64,000 nt of DNA from Microvirga vignae (GCF_001017175.1 NZ_LCYG01000019.1:62001-126000); one strand, 5' to 3'. Counted from the first letter of the stretch, positions 7,643 to 16,932 are shown. Numbers and translations: made by a program. Notes: a model not told the origin generated them from the letters alone.

Positions 7643-8509
7643 ATGGCTGGCTTTCCCGCCAGGGATCTCAGGGTCATCGGTTTTCTGCTGGCTCTCCTGA
7701 GCCTCCCGGTCCATGCAGACCCTCTCTTCGTGCGGGTCTACGGCAGGACCTACAAGATCGACCCTCGGTATCCGTCTGACGAGCAGAAGGGCCCGACGCC
7801 CCAGGAGGCGATGAAAGCCCTACCCTCCGATCTCGCAAAAGGCCCTGGCTTCAGGCCATCGCACGAACAGGTTCTGGCCGAGGTCGAGGAAAGGCTCTGG
7901 ATCGCACAAAACCGGCTTGATCACGCACTGGGGAAGGAAACCGCCTCCACTGAGCGGCGAAATGCCGGACCTGACCCGAAGGCGGTCAATCAGGAGCTCA
8001 CAGAATCCCTCGCGACGGGAGCGATACCGAGCCGTTCGCCCGAATTGCAGAAGATCTTTGACCAGCGCCGAGCCCTGAACCTCCTTGCGCGGGAGCTGAG
8101 GCGATCCATGGACCTGCCTGTCAGGACGCCCGAAGCGGGTTTCTCCCGGCCGAAGCTGTCGCCTGAGATTGAGGCTGGCTACCGCGCTCTCAATTTCAAT
8201 CCCTTGGAGGCTTATTACGGTTTCAGGCGCGTCAAGGCAGCCTTCCGCTCCGGCGATATCGACCTCCTCGCTCAGGTCGCCCACTATCCCCTGACAGTGA
8301 CAGGAAAGGCCAAGCGGACCATTCGCACCCGCGAGCAGCTTCGTACAGCGAAGGACGCGGCCATGGACCCGCGCATTCGGGATATTGTGGCGAAATCCAC
8401 CTTCGAGACGGTCTTTGTTCGAGACAAAGGGATGATGATCGGCGAGGGAGAGGTCTGGATCACCCACGATCAAACAGGCTTTGGACTGGGAGCCATTAAC
8501 CTCCAATGA
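7643..8509 (+). CDS. Exported protein with C-terminal NTF2/SnoaL-like domain, function unknown
   Basis: 288 residues. A signal peptide (VIGFLLALLSLPVHA, cleavage near residue 26) marks it for export. The middle is Glu/Arg-rich and helical (VLAEVEERLWIAQNRL). The last hundred residues (AFRSGDIDLLAQVAHYPL, then GMMIGEGEVWI) resemble the cone-shaped NTF2-like fold found in many periplasmic proteins of unknown role. The ATG at 7643 is preferred because GGAGG lies five bases upstream; an in-frame ATG at 7631 would overlap that site. It is followed 84 bases later by a lytic transglycosylase gene, so a link to the cell wall is possible but unproven. Confidence 0.65.
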   Translation: MAGFPARDLRVIGFLLALLSLPVHADPLFVRVYGRTYKIDPRYPSDEQKGPTPQEAMKALPSDLAKGPGFRPSHEQVLAEVEERLWIAQNRLDHALGKETASTERRNAGPDPKAVNQELTESLATGAIPSRSPELQKIFDQRRALNLLARELRRSMDLPVRTPEAGFSRPKLSPEIEAGYRALNFNPLEAYYGFRRVKAAFRSGDIDLLAQVAHYPLTVTGKAKRTIRTREQLRTAKDAAMDPRIRDIVAKSTFETVFVRDKGMMIGEGEVWITHDQTGFGLGAINLQ

Positions 8510-8593
8510 AGGTTATCCTAACGATCACGCCACATGACGTCGGTGTGGCATGACAGCATTGGCCCGTTGCAAAGGATGCGAAAGGAACTCGAA

Positions 8594-9412
8594 ATGATCA
8601 CAGGCGACCAGATAAAGATCATGGTCATTACATCCTTGCTGCACGCGGCAACAGTGAGCACGGCCAGTGCTGCGCAGTGCGGCACTACGGCGGCCGGCTT
8701 TGAAGCATGGAAGCAGCAGTTTGCCAGTGAAGCGAGAGCAAGGGGCGTCAGCGCTCCGACCATCACAGCTCTCATGGGAACCACTTATGCGACGGCGACC
8801 ATTGCTGCTGACCGTGGTCAGAAAAGCTTTCGCTTATCGCTCGATCAGTTTCTCGCCAAGCGAGGTGGCTCAGTCATTATCGCGCGCGGGCGCGCGCTCA
8901 AGCAATCCCATGCAGGCTTGTTCACATCCATCGAACAACGCTTCGGCATCCCGCCGGGACCGCTCTTGGCCATCTGGGGGATGGAAACAGCCTTTGGGCG
9001 ACAACGCGGAAACCAGAACACTCTGTCAGCCGTAGCAACACTCGCGTATGACTGCCGTCGGTCGGCCTACTTCACCGAGCAGCTCTACGCCGCTCTAACC
9101 TTGATCGATCGCGGCATTCTTTCGGCCGACACGCGCGGCTCTATGCATGGTGAAATCGGCCAGACCCAATTCTTGCCCAAGAGCATCCTGAACTATGGCA
9201 ATGGCGGCGATCTCGATAACGCGGCCGACGCGCTGACCTCGACGGCAAATTTCCTCAGAGCCCATGGCTGGCGCGCGGGCGAAGGCTATCAGCCCGGGGA
9301 AGCCAATTTCAGAGCGATCCAGGCGTGGAACGCAGCTTCAGTCTATCAGCGAGCTATCGCACTGATCGGCCAGCAGATTGATGGAGGAGATGGTACATCT
9401 GCCAGACGCTGA
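8594..9412 (+). CDS. Lytic murein transglycosylase, MltB/SLT_2 type
   Basis: 272 residues with one glycoside-hydrolase family 103 (SLT_2) domain, which cleaves peptidoglycan between MurNAc and GlcNAc to leave anhydro-MurNAc ends. The catalytic glutamate is the E in AIWGMETAFG, and GEIGQTQFLPKSILNYG is the typical substrate-groove motif. An N-terminal hydrophobic stretch (IMVITSLLHAATVSTASA) acts as a signal peptide; there is no lipobox and no C-terminal peptidoglycan-binding domain, so a short soluble periplasmic form. The start at 8594 is chosen because AAAGGA lies at ideal spacing; a longer frame reaches 8534. Function as a wall-remodelling enzyme is well supported by motif. Confidence 0.88.
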   Translation: MITGDQIKIMVITSLLHAATVSTASAAQCGTTAAGFEAWKQQFASEARARGVSAPTITALMGTTYATATIAADRGQKSFRLSLDQFLAKRGGSVIIARGRALKQSHAGLFTSIEQRFGIPPGPLLAIWGMETAFGRQRGNQNTLSAVATLAYDCRRSAYFTEQLYAALTLIDRGILSADTRGSMHGEIGQTQFLPKSILNYGNGGDLDNAADALTSTANFLRAHGWRAGEGYQPGEANFRAIQAWNAASVYQRAIALIGQQIDGGDGTSARR

Positions 9413-9466
9413 TGGGCCGGAGCTCGGGATGGTGCTGAGCTCACAGCAAAAGCCCCTGTCCTGCCA

Positions 9467-9844
9467 TCACGGTATCGTCCTCATGGGCTTATAGGCAATC
9501 GCCTCGATCTCGATCTTGATATCAACCATGAGGCGTCCCTCAGCCGTGGTCCGAGCGGGTGGGTTGGACGGGAAATAGGTCGCATAAACCTTGTTAAAGG
9601 CGGCAAAGTCCCGAGCATCTTCAAGCCACACGGTTGTTTTGACCACATCCGACATTTCGGCGCCGGCCAATGCCAAAGCAGCCTTAACGTTGTCAAGCAC
9701 CTGACGGGTCTGCACTTCGATGGTGCCGCCGACATTCTCCCCGTTCGGGCCAACTGGCGTCTGCCCTGAAATAAAGATGAAGTCTCCCGCCCGAACTGCC
9801 GGCGACAGAGGGACATGGGACGACCCGAATGTCTGCTTCGACAT
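9467..9844 (-). CDS. ridA: RidA/YjgF/YER057c-family enamine/imine deaminase
   Basis: 125 residues, the full size of Rid proteins, which act as trimers and hydrolyse reactive 2-aminoacrylate and similar enamines made by PLP enzymes. The motif PPARTTAEG contains the catalytic arginine, and FIFISGQTPVGPNG and VVKTTVWLEDARDF are the other conserved stretches. It follows the second sugar-type permease gene by 28 bp with an AGGAAG ribosome site, so it is probably last in the ABC operon. Its partner may be the D-serine-dehydratase-like PLP enzyme on the divergent arm of the same cluster (15827), whose reaction could release aminoacrylate; this link is inference. Many Rid subfamilies exist and substrate is not fixed by sequence alone. 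Confidence 0.88.
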   Translation of the reverse strand: MSKQTFGSSHVPLSPAVRAGDFIFISGQTPVGPNGENVGGTIEVQTRQVLDNVKAALALAGAEMSDVVKTTVWLEDARDFAAFNKVYATYFPSNPPARTTAEGRLMVDIKIEIEAIAYKPMRTIP

Positions 9845-9872
9845 GACTTCTTCCTTCTGTTCTTGAGAGGCC

Positions 9873-10700
9873 TTATTTCACTGCGCCGAGCGCAAGGCCC
9901 CGCACGAGGTAGCGCTGAAGCCACGCGAACGCGATGGCAACCGGAATGGTCGCTGCGAACGTGGCCGCCATCACATGATGCCATTCGACGGTGTAACGGC
10001 CGGACACGAGCGAGAAGATCTGGATAGGCAGCGTGTAGCTGTCCTGCGAGCGCAGCAGGGTCAACGCGATGACGAACTCGTTCCAGGCGTTGATGAAGGT
10101 GAAGATCGCCGTCACGACCATTGCCGGCACGGCAAGCGGCAGAAACACTTTCACAAGGGTCTTGGCGCGCCCCGCCCCTTCCATCCAGGCTGCTTCCTCC
10201 AGATCGAGCGGAATGGTTGCGAAGTAGCTCTGCAGCATCCAGACTGAGAAGGCGATGTTGAAGGCCGCATAGACAACCGTCACCGCATTGATGCTGTCGA
10301 TCAAGCCGAGCGACACCATGAGACGGAACAAACCGACTACAAGGACGATGGGCGACAGCATCTGCGTGACCAGCAGGAACTGGCGGTAAAACTCACGCCC
10401 CTTAAAGTCGAAGCGCGTCAGGGCATAGGCAGCAGGAATCGAGACGATCAGCGAACCCAGAGTCGCCAGCACGGAGACATAGAGCGAGTTCTTCAGGGCA
10501 TTTCCGAAATTGGTGGCAACCCACATGGTCTGGAAGTTTTCCCAGGCGATCCGGGAGGGCCACCAGGTCGGCGTCAGCACCTCGGTACTGGGCTTGAGAG
10601 CCGAAATCAGCATAACGGCAAAGGGAAAGATCGTGACGACTACAACGGGCGAGAGCGCGAGCCAACATATGATGGAGCGGCGGAGCTTGGAAGAATTCAT
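9873..10700 (-). CDS. Sugar-type ABC transporter permease (MalG family)
   Basis: 275 residues with six predicted membrane helices. The cytoplasmic EAA loop ([21 protein letters not shown]) sits in the second half, where it contacts the ATPase. The start at 10700 is fixed by an ATGA overlap with the upstream permease; the frame is open further upstream but only inside that gene. It pairs with the MalF-like subunit to import the ligand of the binding protein at 11644. The ATPase is on the divergent arm (13851), a common split layout. Confidence 0.88.
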   Translation of the reverse strand: MNSSKLRRSIICWLALSPVVVVTIFPFAVMLISALKPSTEVLTPTWWPSRIAWENFQTMWVATNFGNALKNSLYVSVLATLGSLIVSIPAAYALTRFDFKGREFYRQFLLVTQMLSPIVLVVGLFRLMVSLGLIDSINAVTVVYAAFNIAFSVWMLQSYFATIPLDLEEAAWMEGAGRAKTLVKVFLPLAVPAMVVTAIFTFINAWNEFVIALTLLRSQDSYTLPIQIFSLVSGRYTVEWHHVMAATFAATIPVAIAFAWLQRYLVRGLALGAVK

Positions 10701-11575
10701 GCCTTCACCTCCCGGGAGGTCGTGAGCCGCACATAGATCAAGGTGAAGACCAGGAGAATGCCGAACATCACCAGCGAGACGGCGGAGGCTTCTCCGAGCT
10801 TTCCAAGCCTGAACCCGACCTTGTAGAGGTAGGTGACAAGGATGTCGGTGGAGTTCGCCGGCCCACCCTGTGTCATGGCCCAGATAATCGGGAAGGAGTT
10901 GAAGACGTAGATCGTGTTCAGCACGAGCGCGATGTTCAGAAAGGGGGTAATGAGCGGAAGCGTGATATGCCGGAACTGCTCCCACCGCCCTGCCCCTTCC
11001 AGGGCCGCTGCCTCATAAAGATCGTCAGGAATGGACGAGAGACCGCCCAGGATGATCGTGACCGTAAAGGGGATGGTCACGAGGATGCCGATGAGAATCT
11101 GCATCGGGAAGGCAGTGCTCGCCTCGGCAAGCCATTGGATATTCTGATCGATGATCCCGAATTCGAGCAGGGCCGAATTCAGCATGCCGCTTTCACCCGA
11201 CAGCGCCCAGCGCCAGACGATGGCGGTCATGGTCAGTGAAACCGCCCATGGCAGCATGACGATCACACGCGCGAGATCGCGGCCATAAAAGTCCTCGTTC
11301 AAGACGAGAGCAACGGGAACGGAACAGATGACGGCGCCGCCGACCACCGCGACGGTCCAAATCCCCGTGCGCCAGAGCGAGGCGATGAAATTCGGATCGT
11401 CGAGCAGCGCCCTGAAATTCGCCATGCCGACAAAGTCGCGCAACTGGCCGAAGCGGTTCACGCTGTGGCTCGCGATCTGCGCCAGCTCGTTGACAGGCCA
11501 GATGACGATGAGAGCTGCCAGCACGAAACTGGGGAGAATGAGGACGTAGGGCGCAACCACACGCTTCGAGGTCAT
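10697..11575 (-). CDS. Sugar-type ABC transporter permease (MalF/UgpA family)
   Basis: 292 residues with six predicted membrane helices. The EAA motif ([20 protein letters not shown]) lies near residue 200, as usual for CUT1 importers, and the C-terminal [21 protein letters not shown] is also typical of the family. It stops in a four-base overlap with the MalG-like gene. Upstream, 68 bp separate it from the binding-protein gene, and this gap holds a strong hairpin in the leftward transcript. Substrate class (sugar, glycerol derivative or other polyol) cannot be told from the permease. Confidence 0.88.
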   Translation of the reverse strand: MTSKRVVAPYVLILPSFVLAALIVIWPVNELAQIASHSVNRFGQLRDFVGMANFRALLDDPNFIASLWRTGIWTVAVVGGAVICSVPVALVLNEDFYGRDLARVIVMLPWAVSLTMTAIVWRWALSGESGMLNSALLEFGIIDQNIQWLAEASTAFPMQILIGILVTIPFTVTIILGGLSSIPDDLYEAAALEGAGRWEQFRHITLPLITPFLNIALVLNTIYVFNSFPIIWAMTQGGPANSTDILVTYLYKVGFRLGKLGEASAVSLVMFGILLVFTLIYVRLTTSREVKA

Positions 11576-11607
11576 AAGCGTTCCGCTGACTGAGCAAACA
11601 GCGTGAC

Positions 11608-11633
11608 GGGACCAGGCCCAAAGGCCCGGCCCC
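11608..11633 (-). other. Intercistronic hairpin between binding-protein and permease genes
   Basis: In the leftward RNA two 11-nt arms (GGGGCCGGGCC and GGCCUGGUCCC) pair completely through nine Watson-Crick and two G-U pairs around a four-base loop. It begins about ten bases after the binding-protein stop. The only following U-run is short, so it is more like a stabilising or attenuating hairpin than a complete terminator. It matches the position of hairpins in the TRAP and peptide-importer operons. Confidence 0.55.
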
Positions 11634-11643
11634 TTTGTCGAGA

Positions 11644-12900
11644 CTACTTTTTCAGAACCGCATTGGCCTTGGATGCGGCCTCCTTCAGCGTCGGCTCGAT
11701 CTGGCCCTGGCCGAGATAGATCCGCTGCAACGCCGATGTGGTGGTATCGGCAATCTCCTCCCAGCCCGCGATCACAGGCGCGAAGCGGGCGGTCGGCAGA
11801 AGGCTCGTGAACACCTTGAGATCAGCATTCTCCACAAAGTACTTGTCCTGCGCTTCCGCCTTGGTCACCGGCAGGAATCCCTCGTTGATCGTGAACTTCA
11901 CACGTTGCTGCGGCTGGAACAGGAAGTCGAGGAATTTGAAAGCCTCGGCCTTGTTCTTGGAGTTCTGGAACATGATGACGGAGTCGGTCACGCCGTAAGT
12001 GCCCTGATCGCCGCCCGGTCCTTTCGGGATCGGTGCCACGCCGTATTTGAGGTTCGGCGCCTCGTCACGGATCTGGTTGGCCAAGAAGGGCGCCGTCATC
12101 ATCATGCCGATCTTGCCCTGCTTGAACAGGTTCTGCACGTCCTCGCGGGCATAGGAAGTCACGCCCGGCTGGGTGGCACCCTGATCAATGAGGCGCTTGT
12201 AAAGAGACGCAGCATCGATCGCGGCCTTCGAGTCGAGGCCCGACTTGCCGTCCTTCACGATGTCGCCCCCGAAGGACCACATCCCGTAGTAGAAGTAGAC
12301 GTCAGTCTCGACTTCCTTGCCCTGAAGACCGAAGCCATAGACACCGTTGCCCAGCGCGGAGATCTTCTTGGCGTAATCCTCCAACTCCGCCCAAGTCTTG
12401 GGAGGATCGGAGAGGCCAGCCTTCGCGAACAGATCCTTGTTGTAGTACATCGCACGCGCGGAGGCCGCGATGGGCAGTCCATATGTTTTGCCGTTCATCA
12501 CCGAGGGAGTCAGGAATGTCTCGATGAAGCGTCCCTTGATCTCGGGGGTCATGTAGCTGTCGAGCGGCTCCGCAATTCCCTGCTGGACAAAGTCCACAAG
12601 CCAGCGCGTGCCGATGATCGACAGGTCGGCATTGGCGTTGGCCGAAATGTCGGTGGTCAGCTTCTGGAGCAGGTTATCCCACGGCACCACCTCGAATTGG
12701 ATCTTGATCCCCGGATTGGCCGCTTCGAAGTCCTTGGCCACCTGCTCGAAATAAGGGCCGGTCTTGGCCGAATATTCCGCGACGGTGACACGGACAGTGC
12801 CCGCATTGGCGCTCGCGGATAGGGCGATGGCGCCGATGCCTGCGAGCATGAGTCCCTTGAGACTGAAGAAGGTGTTCTTGTTGAGTGTTTTCACGTGCAT
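11644..12900 (-). CDS. Extracellular solute-binding protein of a sugar-type ABC importer (SBP family 1)
   Basis: 418 residues. The signal peptide ([17 protein letters not shown], cleavage near residue 33) leads into a family 1 binding protein like those for maltose, glycerol phosphate or aminosugars. Typical stretches are [18 protein letters not shown] near residue 60 and the aromatic-rich binding-cleft segment [19 protein letters not shown]. The ATG at 12900 is used; a longer frame to 12948 has no better ribosome site. It heads the leftward operon with two permeases and RidA. The ligand is unknown; gene company (deacylase, PLP enzyme, SIS-domain regulator) suggests an amino sugar or N-acyl-D-amino-acid conjugate. 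Confidence 0.88.
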   Translation of the reverse strand: MHVKTLNKNTFFSLKGLMLAGIGAIALSASANAGTVRVTVAEYSAKTGPYFEQVAKDFEAANPGIKIQFEVVPWDNLLQKLTTDISANANADLSIIGTRWLVDFVQQGIAEPLDSYMTPEIKGRFIETFLTPSVMNGKTYGLPIAASARAMYYNKDLFAKAGLSDPPKTWAELEDYAKKISALGNGVYGFGLQGKEVETDVYFYYGMWSFGGDIVKDGKSGLDSKAAIDAASLYKRLIDQGATQPGVTSYAREDVQNLFKQGKIGMMMTAPFLANQIRDEAPNLKYGVAPIPKGPGGDQGTYGVTDSVIMFQNSKNKAEAFKFLDFLFQPQQRVKFTINEGFLPVTKAEAQDKYFVENADLKVFTSLLPTARFAPVIAGWEEIADTTTSALQRIYLGQGQIEPTLKEAASKANAVLKK

Positions 12901-12942
12901 GTTCCCTCTGCTAGGGCCGCACACCTTAGAAAAGCAGCCCGG

Positions 12943-12957
12943 CAACAAGCATTGTTG
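12943..12957. promoter_or_regulatory. Inverted repeat, candidate operator 1 in the ABC divergent promoter
   Basis: CAACAA-N3-TTGTTG is a perfect 6-bp inverted repeat with a three-base centre, 43 bp upstream of the binding-protein start. It lies in the 179-bp gap shared by the divergent arms of the importer cluster, suited to a regulator acting on the leftward transcript. The RpiR-type protein at 14927 is the obvious candidate; binding is not shown. Confidence 0.4.
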
Positions 12958-12981
12958 TGAAAGAAAATTACTTAGGCAAGG

Positions 12982-13001
12982 GAATTTTTGCGTAAATTCC
13001 T
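12982..13001. promoter_or_regulatory. Inverted repeat, candidate operator 2 in the ABC divergent promoter
   Basis: GGAATTT-TTGCGT-AAATTCC is a perfect 7-6-7 inverted repeat about 80 bp before the SDR start, in AT-rich sequence that probably carries both promoters. The arm and spacer sizes equal those of the repeat before the TRAP operon but the sequence differs, consistent with another regulator. RpiR proteins often use such short dyads. Confidence 0.45.
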
Positions 13002-13079
13002 GGCTTTTATGTTGCTAAATTTCATAAATCGCTCCAGCCTTAGGGACACCAAAGGTTAGAAGCAGTTCGGAGCAAGTCA

Positions 13080-13838
13080 TTGGCAAACAGCTTGGAAGGC
13101 CAGCTGGCCGTGATCACGGGTGCGGGCGGCGGCATTGGTGTCACGATGGTCCGGCGCTTTCAGGAGGCTGGAGCAAGGGTCGTCGCCTGCGACGTCTCGG
13201 CGGAGGCTCTCGGATCGTTGGACGTGACCCACAAGGAATTTTTCGACCTGGGCAATGCCGACGCGTGCAAGAAGGCCTGCGAACGCATACTGTCGCAGTT
13301 CGGCTTGCCCGACATTCTTGTCAGCAACGCGGGCTATACGCGCGCGGAAACCCTCGAGCAGGTCGACGAGCGTGTTTGGAACTTTGAGCTCGACGTGAAC
13401 CTCAATGGGGCTCGCAATTTCACGGCTCCCTTCCTTGAACCCATGAAGGCGAGAGGCTCGGGCGTGTTCGTCTTCATCTCATCCGTGAACGCCCTCGCCC
13501 ATTTCGGCAATCCTGCCTATGCGGCGGCCAAAGCCGGTCTTGTGGCCTATGCCCGAGCCATCGCGACGGAGTGCGGAGCCCATGGCATCCGGTCGAACGC
13601 GATCTGTCCGGGTTCCGTGCGCACGCATGCCTGGGACCACCGGATCGCAAAGGATCCTCATATTCTTGAGAAGGTCTCGCGCCTCTATCCCCTCGGCCAC
13701 ATGGTCTCTCCCGTCGACGTGGCGAATGCAGCGGTCTTCCTCGCCTCTCCTCTCTCGGCTGGGATCACGGGCGTCGTTCTTCCCGTGGATGGCGGTCTGA
13801 CGGCGGGCAACCTGCCCTTTATCGATGCGATCCGGTGA
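13080..13838 (+). CDS. Short-chain dehydrogenase/reductase (classical SDR)
   Basis: 252 residues. All classical SDR elements are present: the glycine-rich NAD(P) motif GAGGGIG near residue 14, NAG near 85, the catalytic Ser in FISSVNAL, and Tyr/Lys in YAAAKAGL. The C terminus carries a normal substrate loop and the dimer motif GVVLPVDGGL. It oxidises or reduces a secondary alcohol. The start is a TTG, chosen because GGAG lies seven bases upstream and no in-frame ATG precedes the cofactor motif. It opens the rightward operon and lies 12 bp before the importer ATPase, so it probably acts on the imported compound or a product of it. Confidence 0.88.
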   Translation: MANSLEGQLAVITGAGGGIGVTMVRRFQEAGARVVACDVSAEALGSLDVTHKEFFDLGNADACKKACERILSQFGLPDILVSNAGYTRAETLEQVDERVWNFELDVNLNGARNFTAPFLEPMKARGSGVFVFISSVNALAHFGNPAYAAAKAGLVAYARAIATECGAHGIRSNAICPGSVRTHAWDHRIAKDPHILEKVSRLYPLGHMVSPVDVANAAVFLASPLSAGITGVVLPVDGGLTAGNLPFIDAIR

Positions 13839-13850
13839 GAGGAGCTCCCG

Positions 13851-14930
13851 ATGGCCGAACTCCACCTCGACAATGTCAAGAAGCGCTATGGGGCTCTCGA
13901 AATTCTCCATGGGATCAATCTTGCCGTCGAAGACGGCGAGTTCGTAGTCCTCGTCGGTCCGTCGGGGTGCGGAAAGTCCACCCTGCTGCGCATGATCGCC
14001 GGATTGGAAACGGTTTCCGACGGCGAGATCCGCATCGGCGGCCTGCGCGCGAATGAGGTGCCGCCGCAGAAGCGCAACATCTCGATGGTGTTCCAGTCCT
14101 ACGCGCTCTTCCCTCACATGACGGTGAAGGACAACATCACCTTCGGCCCCCGCATCCGCCGCGAGAATGCGCAGGAAACGAAGGAAAAGCTGAATCGCGC
14201 GGCTTCCATGCTGAATCTCGGTGCCTACCTCGACCGGCACCCCGGCCAGCTCTCCGGCGGCCAGCGCCAGCGCGTGGCCATGGGGCGCTCCATAGTCCGC
14301 AACCCCGATCTCTTCCTGTTCGATGAGCCTCTCTCCAACCTGGATGCGCAACTCAGGATGCAGATGCGGACGGAGATCAAGGCGCTGCACCACAAGTTCA
14401 AAAGCACGATCATTTACGTGACGCACGATCAGATCGAGGCCATGACCATGGCCGACCGCATCGTCGTCATGAACGGCGGGCGCATCGAACAGGTCGGCAC
14501 TCCTATCGAGCTCTACGATCATCCGGCCAATCTCTTCGTGGCAGGCTTCCTCGGCTCGCCGGCCATGAGCTTCATCGATGGAACTGTGTTGATGTCCAAC
14601 CAGGGCGCGTCCGTTCGTCTCTCGGACGGGGCCTTGGTGCCGGTTGCGGGCACATCCGCCCCCGATGGCGCCAGCGTGACCCTTGGCATCCGGCCGGAAC
14701 ACTACCGGCTCGATCCCGCAGGTCCGATCCGGCTTGTGGTGAATGTCATCGAGCCCACGGGCTCGGAAAGTCACGTCTATGGGCATGTCGGCCCTTCGGA
14801 AGTGCGTGCGGTCTTTCGGGAGAGAATTTCCGTCAGCCCTGGCGAAACGCTCAACCTGTCCGTTGAACCGGAGAAGGTCCACCTGTTCGATGCCAACACC
14901 GGCGTGCGCCTTCCGGGAGCCTCCGTGTGA
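13851..14930 (+). CDS. ABC importer ATP-binding protein (MalK/UgpC type)
   Basis: 359 residues: an ABC nucleotide-binding domain (about 1-235) and a C-terminal TOBE/OB regulatory domain (about 240-358). Visible motifs are Walker A GPSGCGKST, Q-loop QSYALFPHM, signature LSGGQRQR, Walker B LFLFDEP, D-loop SNLD and switch-His VTHDQ. It energises the permease pair encoded on the divergent arm. The TOBE domain suggests it belongs to the CUT1 class. An SD-like GAGGAG precedes the ATG, and its stop overlaps the following RpiR regulator start (GTGA). Confidence 0.92.
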   Translation: MAELHLDNVKKRYGALEILHGINLAVEDGEFVVLVGPSGCGKSTLLRMIAGLETVSDGEIRIGGLRANEVPPQKRNISMVFQSYALFPHMTVKDNITFGPRIRRENAQETKEKLNRAASMLNLGAYLDRHPGQLSGGQRQRVAMGRSIVRNPDLFLFDEPLSNLDAQLRMQMRTEIKALHHKFKSTIIYVTHDQIEAMTMADRIVVMNGGRIEQVGTPIELYDHPANLFVAGFLGSPAMSFIDGTVLMSNQGASVRLSDGALVPVAGTSAPDGASVTLGIRPEHYRLDPAGPIRLVVNVIEPTGSESHVYGHVGPSEVRAVFRERISVSPGETLNLSVEPEKVHLFDANTGVRLPGASV

Positions 14931-15808
14931 AGGCGACTCAGGACATCATCACCCGCGTTCGCCGATGGGCCGAGGACGGCTCCAAAGCGGAGCGCAGGCT
15001 CGCGTCCATGATTCTGAGCGATCTCGCCTATGTGTCCAAAGCGACGATTGCCGACATTGCAAGTCGCGCAGGGGTGAGCGAGCCCACGGTGACACGCTTT
15101 GCAAGAGCACTTGGCTGCGAGGGCATTCGCGACTTCAAATATCATCTCGCTCAGGCTTTGGCCGTCGGTGGCAATTATCTCAATCCTGCCCCCCTGCAAC
15201 GTGAGGAGCGCGAGGAACGTGTTCTTGCGGCCGTATGCGGTGGCGCCATGACGGCGATCGAGCGCCTGCGCTCCAGCGTCGGCATGGAGACAATCGGCCT
15301 GATCGCCGATCATATCTCCACGGCACGCTCGGTATTGTCCTATGGCTCCGGAGGCAACTCCTCCATCATGGCGATGGAGCTCCATAATCGGCTCTTCCGT
15401 CTCGGTCTATCCGTCCTCTCTCACAGCGACGGTCAGATGCAGAGAATGACGGCTTCGGTGGCGACACCGGAGACAGTGGTGATCGCCTTCTCGATCTCCG
15501 GCTACTCGCCTTCGGTCGTCGACTCCGTGCGCATCTCCCGTCATTATGGGGCCAAAACCGTTGCCGTGACCGCACCGGGATCGGCCTTGGCCCGGGAGGC
15601 GGAAATTCTCCTGCCGTTCTCGGTGCCGGAAGACAGCAATCTCTACAAACCCAACTCCGCTCGCTATGCGATGATGGCCATCGTTGATCTGATCGCGATG
15701 ACCACGGCCGAAGCCATCGGCCCCTCCGTTCTCGAAGGGCTTCGCCGCATCAAGCACAGCCTCTCAGCGGTGAACGTCAACGACCCCCGATTGCCCCTTG
15801 GCGACTAG
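14927..15808 (+). CDS. RpiR/MurR-family transcriptional regulator
   Basis: 293 residues. An N-terminal HTH_6 domain (about 5-80, with IADIASRAGVSEPTVTRFAR) is followed by a SIS domain (about 125-265, with SYGSGGNSSIMAMEL and AFSISGYSPSVVDSV), which in this family binds a phosphosugar or related phosphate. GTG start at 14927 overlaps the stop of the ATPase gene. It is embedded in the importer operon and probably controls both arms through the inverted repeats at 12943 and 12982. A SIS domain as sensor implies that the inducer is a phosphorylated sugar or amino sugar, a clue to the importer substrate. Confidence 0.87.
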   Translation: MKATQDIITRVRRWAEDGSKAERRLASMILSDLAYVSKATIADIASRAGVSEPTVTRFARALGCEGIRDFKYHLAQALAVGGNYLNPAPLQREEREERVLAAVCGGAMTAIERLRSSVGMETIGLIADHISTARSVLSYGSGGNSSIMAMELHNRLFRLGLSVLSHSDGQMQRMTASVATPETVVIAFSISGYSPSVVDSVRISRHYGAKTVAVTAPGSALAREAEILLPFSVPEDSNLYKPNSARYAMMAIVDLIAMTTAEAIGPSVLEGLRRIKHSLSAVNVNDPRLPLGD

Positions 15809-15826
15809 AAGAAGTCGGACTTTGCA

Positions 15827-16888
15827 ATGACCAAGATTCATGAGCTGGATACTCCCGTCGTGCTGATCGACCTAGACCGCGTCGAAGCCAATCTCAGGCG
15901 CGCGCAGGAGTATGCCGACACCCATGGGGTGAAGCTTCGACCCCACATCAAGACCCACAAGCTGCCGCAATTCGCCAAGCGGCAGATGGAACTCGGCGCC
16001 ATCGGCATCACTTGCCAGAAAATCGGCGAGGCTGAAGTGATGGCGGATGCCGGGATCACGGACATCCTCCTTCCCTACAACATCCTCGGCGAGCCCAAGC
16101 TGAAGCGCCTTCTGGCGCTCGCCAGGCGCACATCCATCAAGGTCACAGCCGACAGCACCACCACCATCGACGGCTATTCCAGGACCTTCGCAGGCTCCGG
16201 CATCATCCTGCCTGTTCTCGTGGAATGCGACACGGGCGGTGGGCGCGTCGGCGTCCAGACACCCGAGGAGGCGCTCGCCCTCGCCAAGCGCATTGCCGGT
16301 TCGGAAGGGCTGCGTTTTGCCGGTCTGATGACATACCCCGCAAAGGGCATGGCCGCGCAGGCGAATGCCTGGCTGGAACGCACGACGGCCTTGCTGAAGG
16401 AAGCGGGCCTCTCGCCCGAGATCGTCTCCACTGGGGGAACGCCGGACATCTGGCAAAGCGGCGAAAACCGCGCAGCCACAGAATACCGCCCCGGCACGTA
16501 TATCTACCTCGACCGATTTCAGGTTCAGGAAGGCGTCGGCAGCTTTGATGATTGCGCGCTCACGGTGCTCGCAACAGTCGTCTCGCGCCCCACCGACACC
16601 CGCGCGATTCTCGATACCGGCTCGAAATCACTCACCAGCGACACTTTGGGCCTTCAGGGCTTCGGTCGCATCGTCGAATATCCAGATGCTGCCATCGTAT
16701 CTCTGAGCGAAGAGCACGGGATTGTTGATCTCACGCATTCCGCCGCAAAGCCTGAAGTTGGCGAGGTGGTTCGCATCATTCCGAACCATGTCTGCCCCGT
16801 ATCGAACCTCTTCGACGAAGTAACGTTCGTGCGCGGCGACGACGTGATCGATACGGTTCCAGTCGCGGCTCGCGGCAAGGTTACCTGA
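15827..16888 (+). CDS. PLP enzyme of the D-threonine aldolase / D-serine dehydratase family
   Basis: 353 residues: an alanine-racemase-like PLP barrel (about 10-245) plus the metal-binding C-terminal domain of DSD1/D-threonine aldolases. The Schiff-base lysine is expected in PHIKTHK near residue 45, and NHVCPVSNLFDE near 320 has the His-x-Cys pair that holds the divalent metal. GGTPDIW is the typical cofactor-phosphate loop. Family members cleave D-beta-hydroxy amino acids to glycine and an aldehyde, or dehydrate D-serine/D-threo-hydroxyaspartate to a keto acid. Which reaction applies cannot be decided, but co-encoded RidA favours a dehydratase that releases aminoacrylate. It sits upstream of an N-acyl-D-amino-acid deacylase that could feed it. 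Confidence 0.85.
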   Translation: MTKIHELDTPVVLIDLDRVEANLRRAQEYADTHGVKLRPHIKTHKLPQFAKRQMELGAIGITCQKIGEAEVMADAGITDILLPYNILGEPKLKRLLALARRTSIKVTADSTTTIDGYSRTFAGSGIILPVLVECDTGGGRVGVQTPEEALALAKRIAGSEGLRFAGLMTYPAKGMAAQANAWLERTTALLKEAGLSPEIVSTGGTPDIWQSGENRAATEYRPGTYIYLDRFQVQEGVGSFDDCALTVLATVVSRPTDTRAILDTGSKSLTSDTLGLQGFGRIVEYPDAAIVSLSEEHGIVDLTHSAAKPEVGEVVRIIPNHVCPVSNLFDEVTFVRGDDVIDTVPVAARGKVT

Positions 16889-16932
16889 ATCGGCCCCACT
16901 CCCTCTTCCGCCCCAATCCCAGAGGTTCCGTT

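Noticed and set aside
11635..12822. 395-codon rightward frame opposite the sugar-binding protein
   Set aside because: Shadow frame; the opposite strand encodes a full binding protein with signal peptide.
13479..14882. Long (467-codon) leftward open frame opposite the SDR and ABC ATPase genes
   Set aside because: It lies wholly antisense to two genes with complete motifs. Long antisense frames are expected in high-GC coding DNA, and its residues show no domain.
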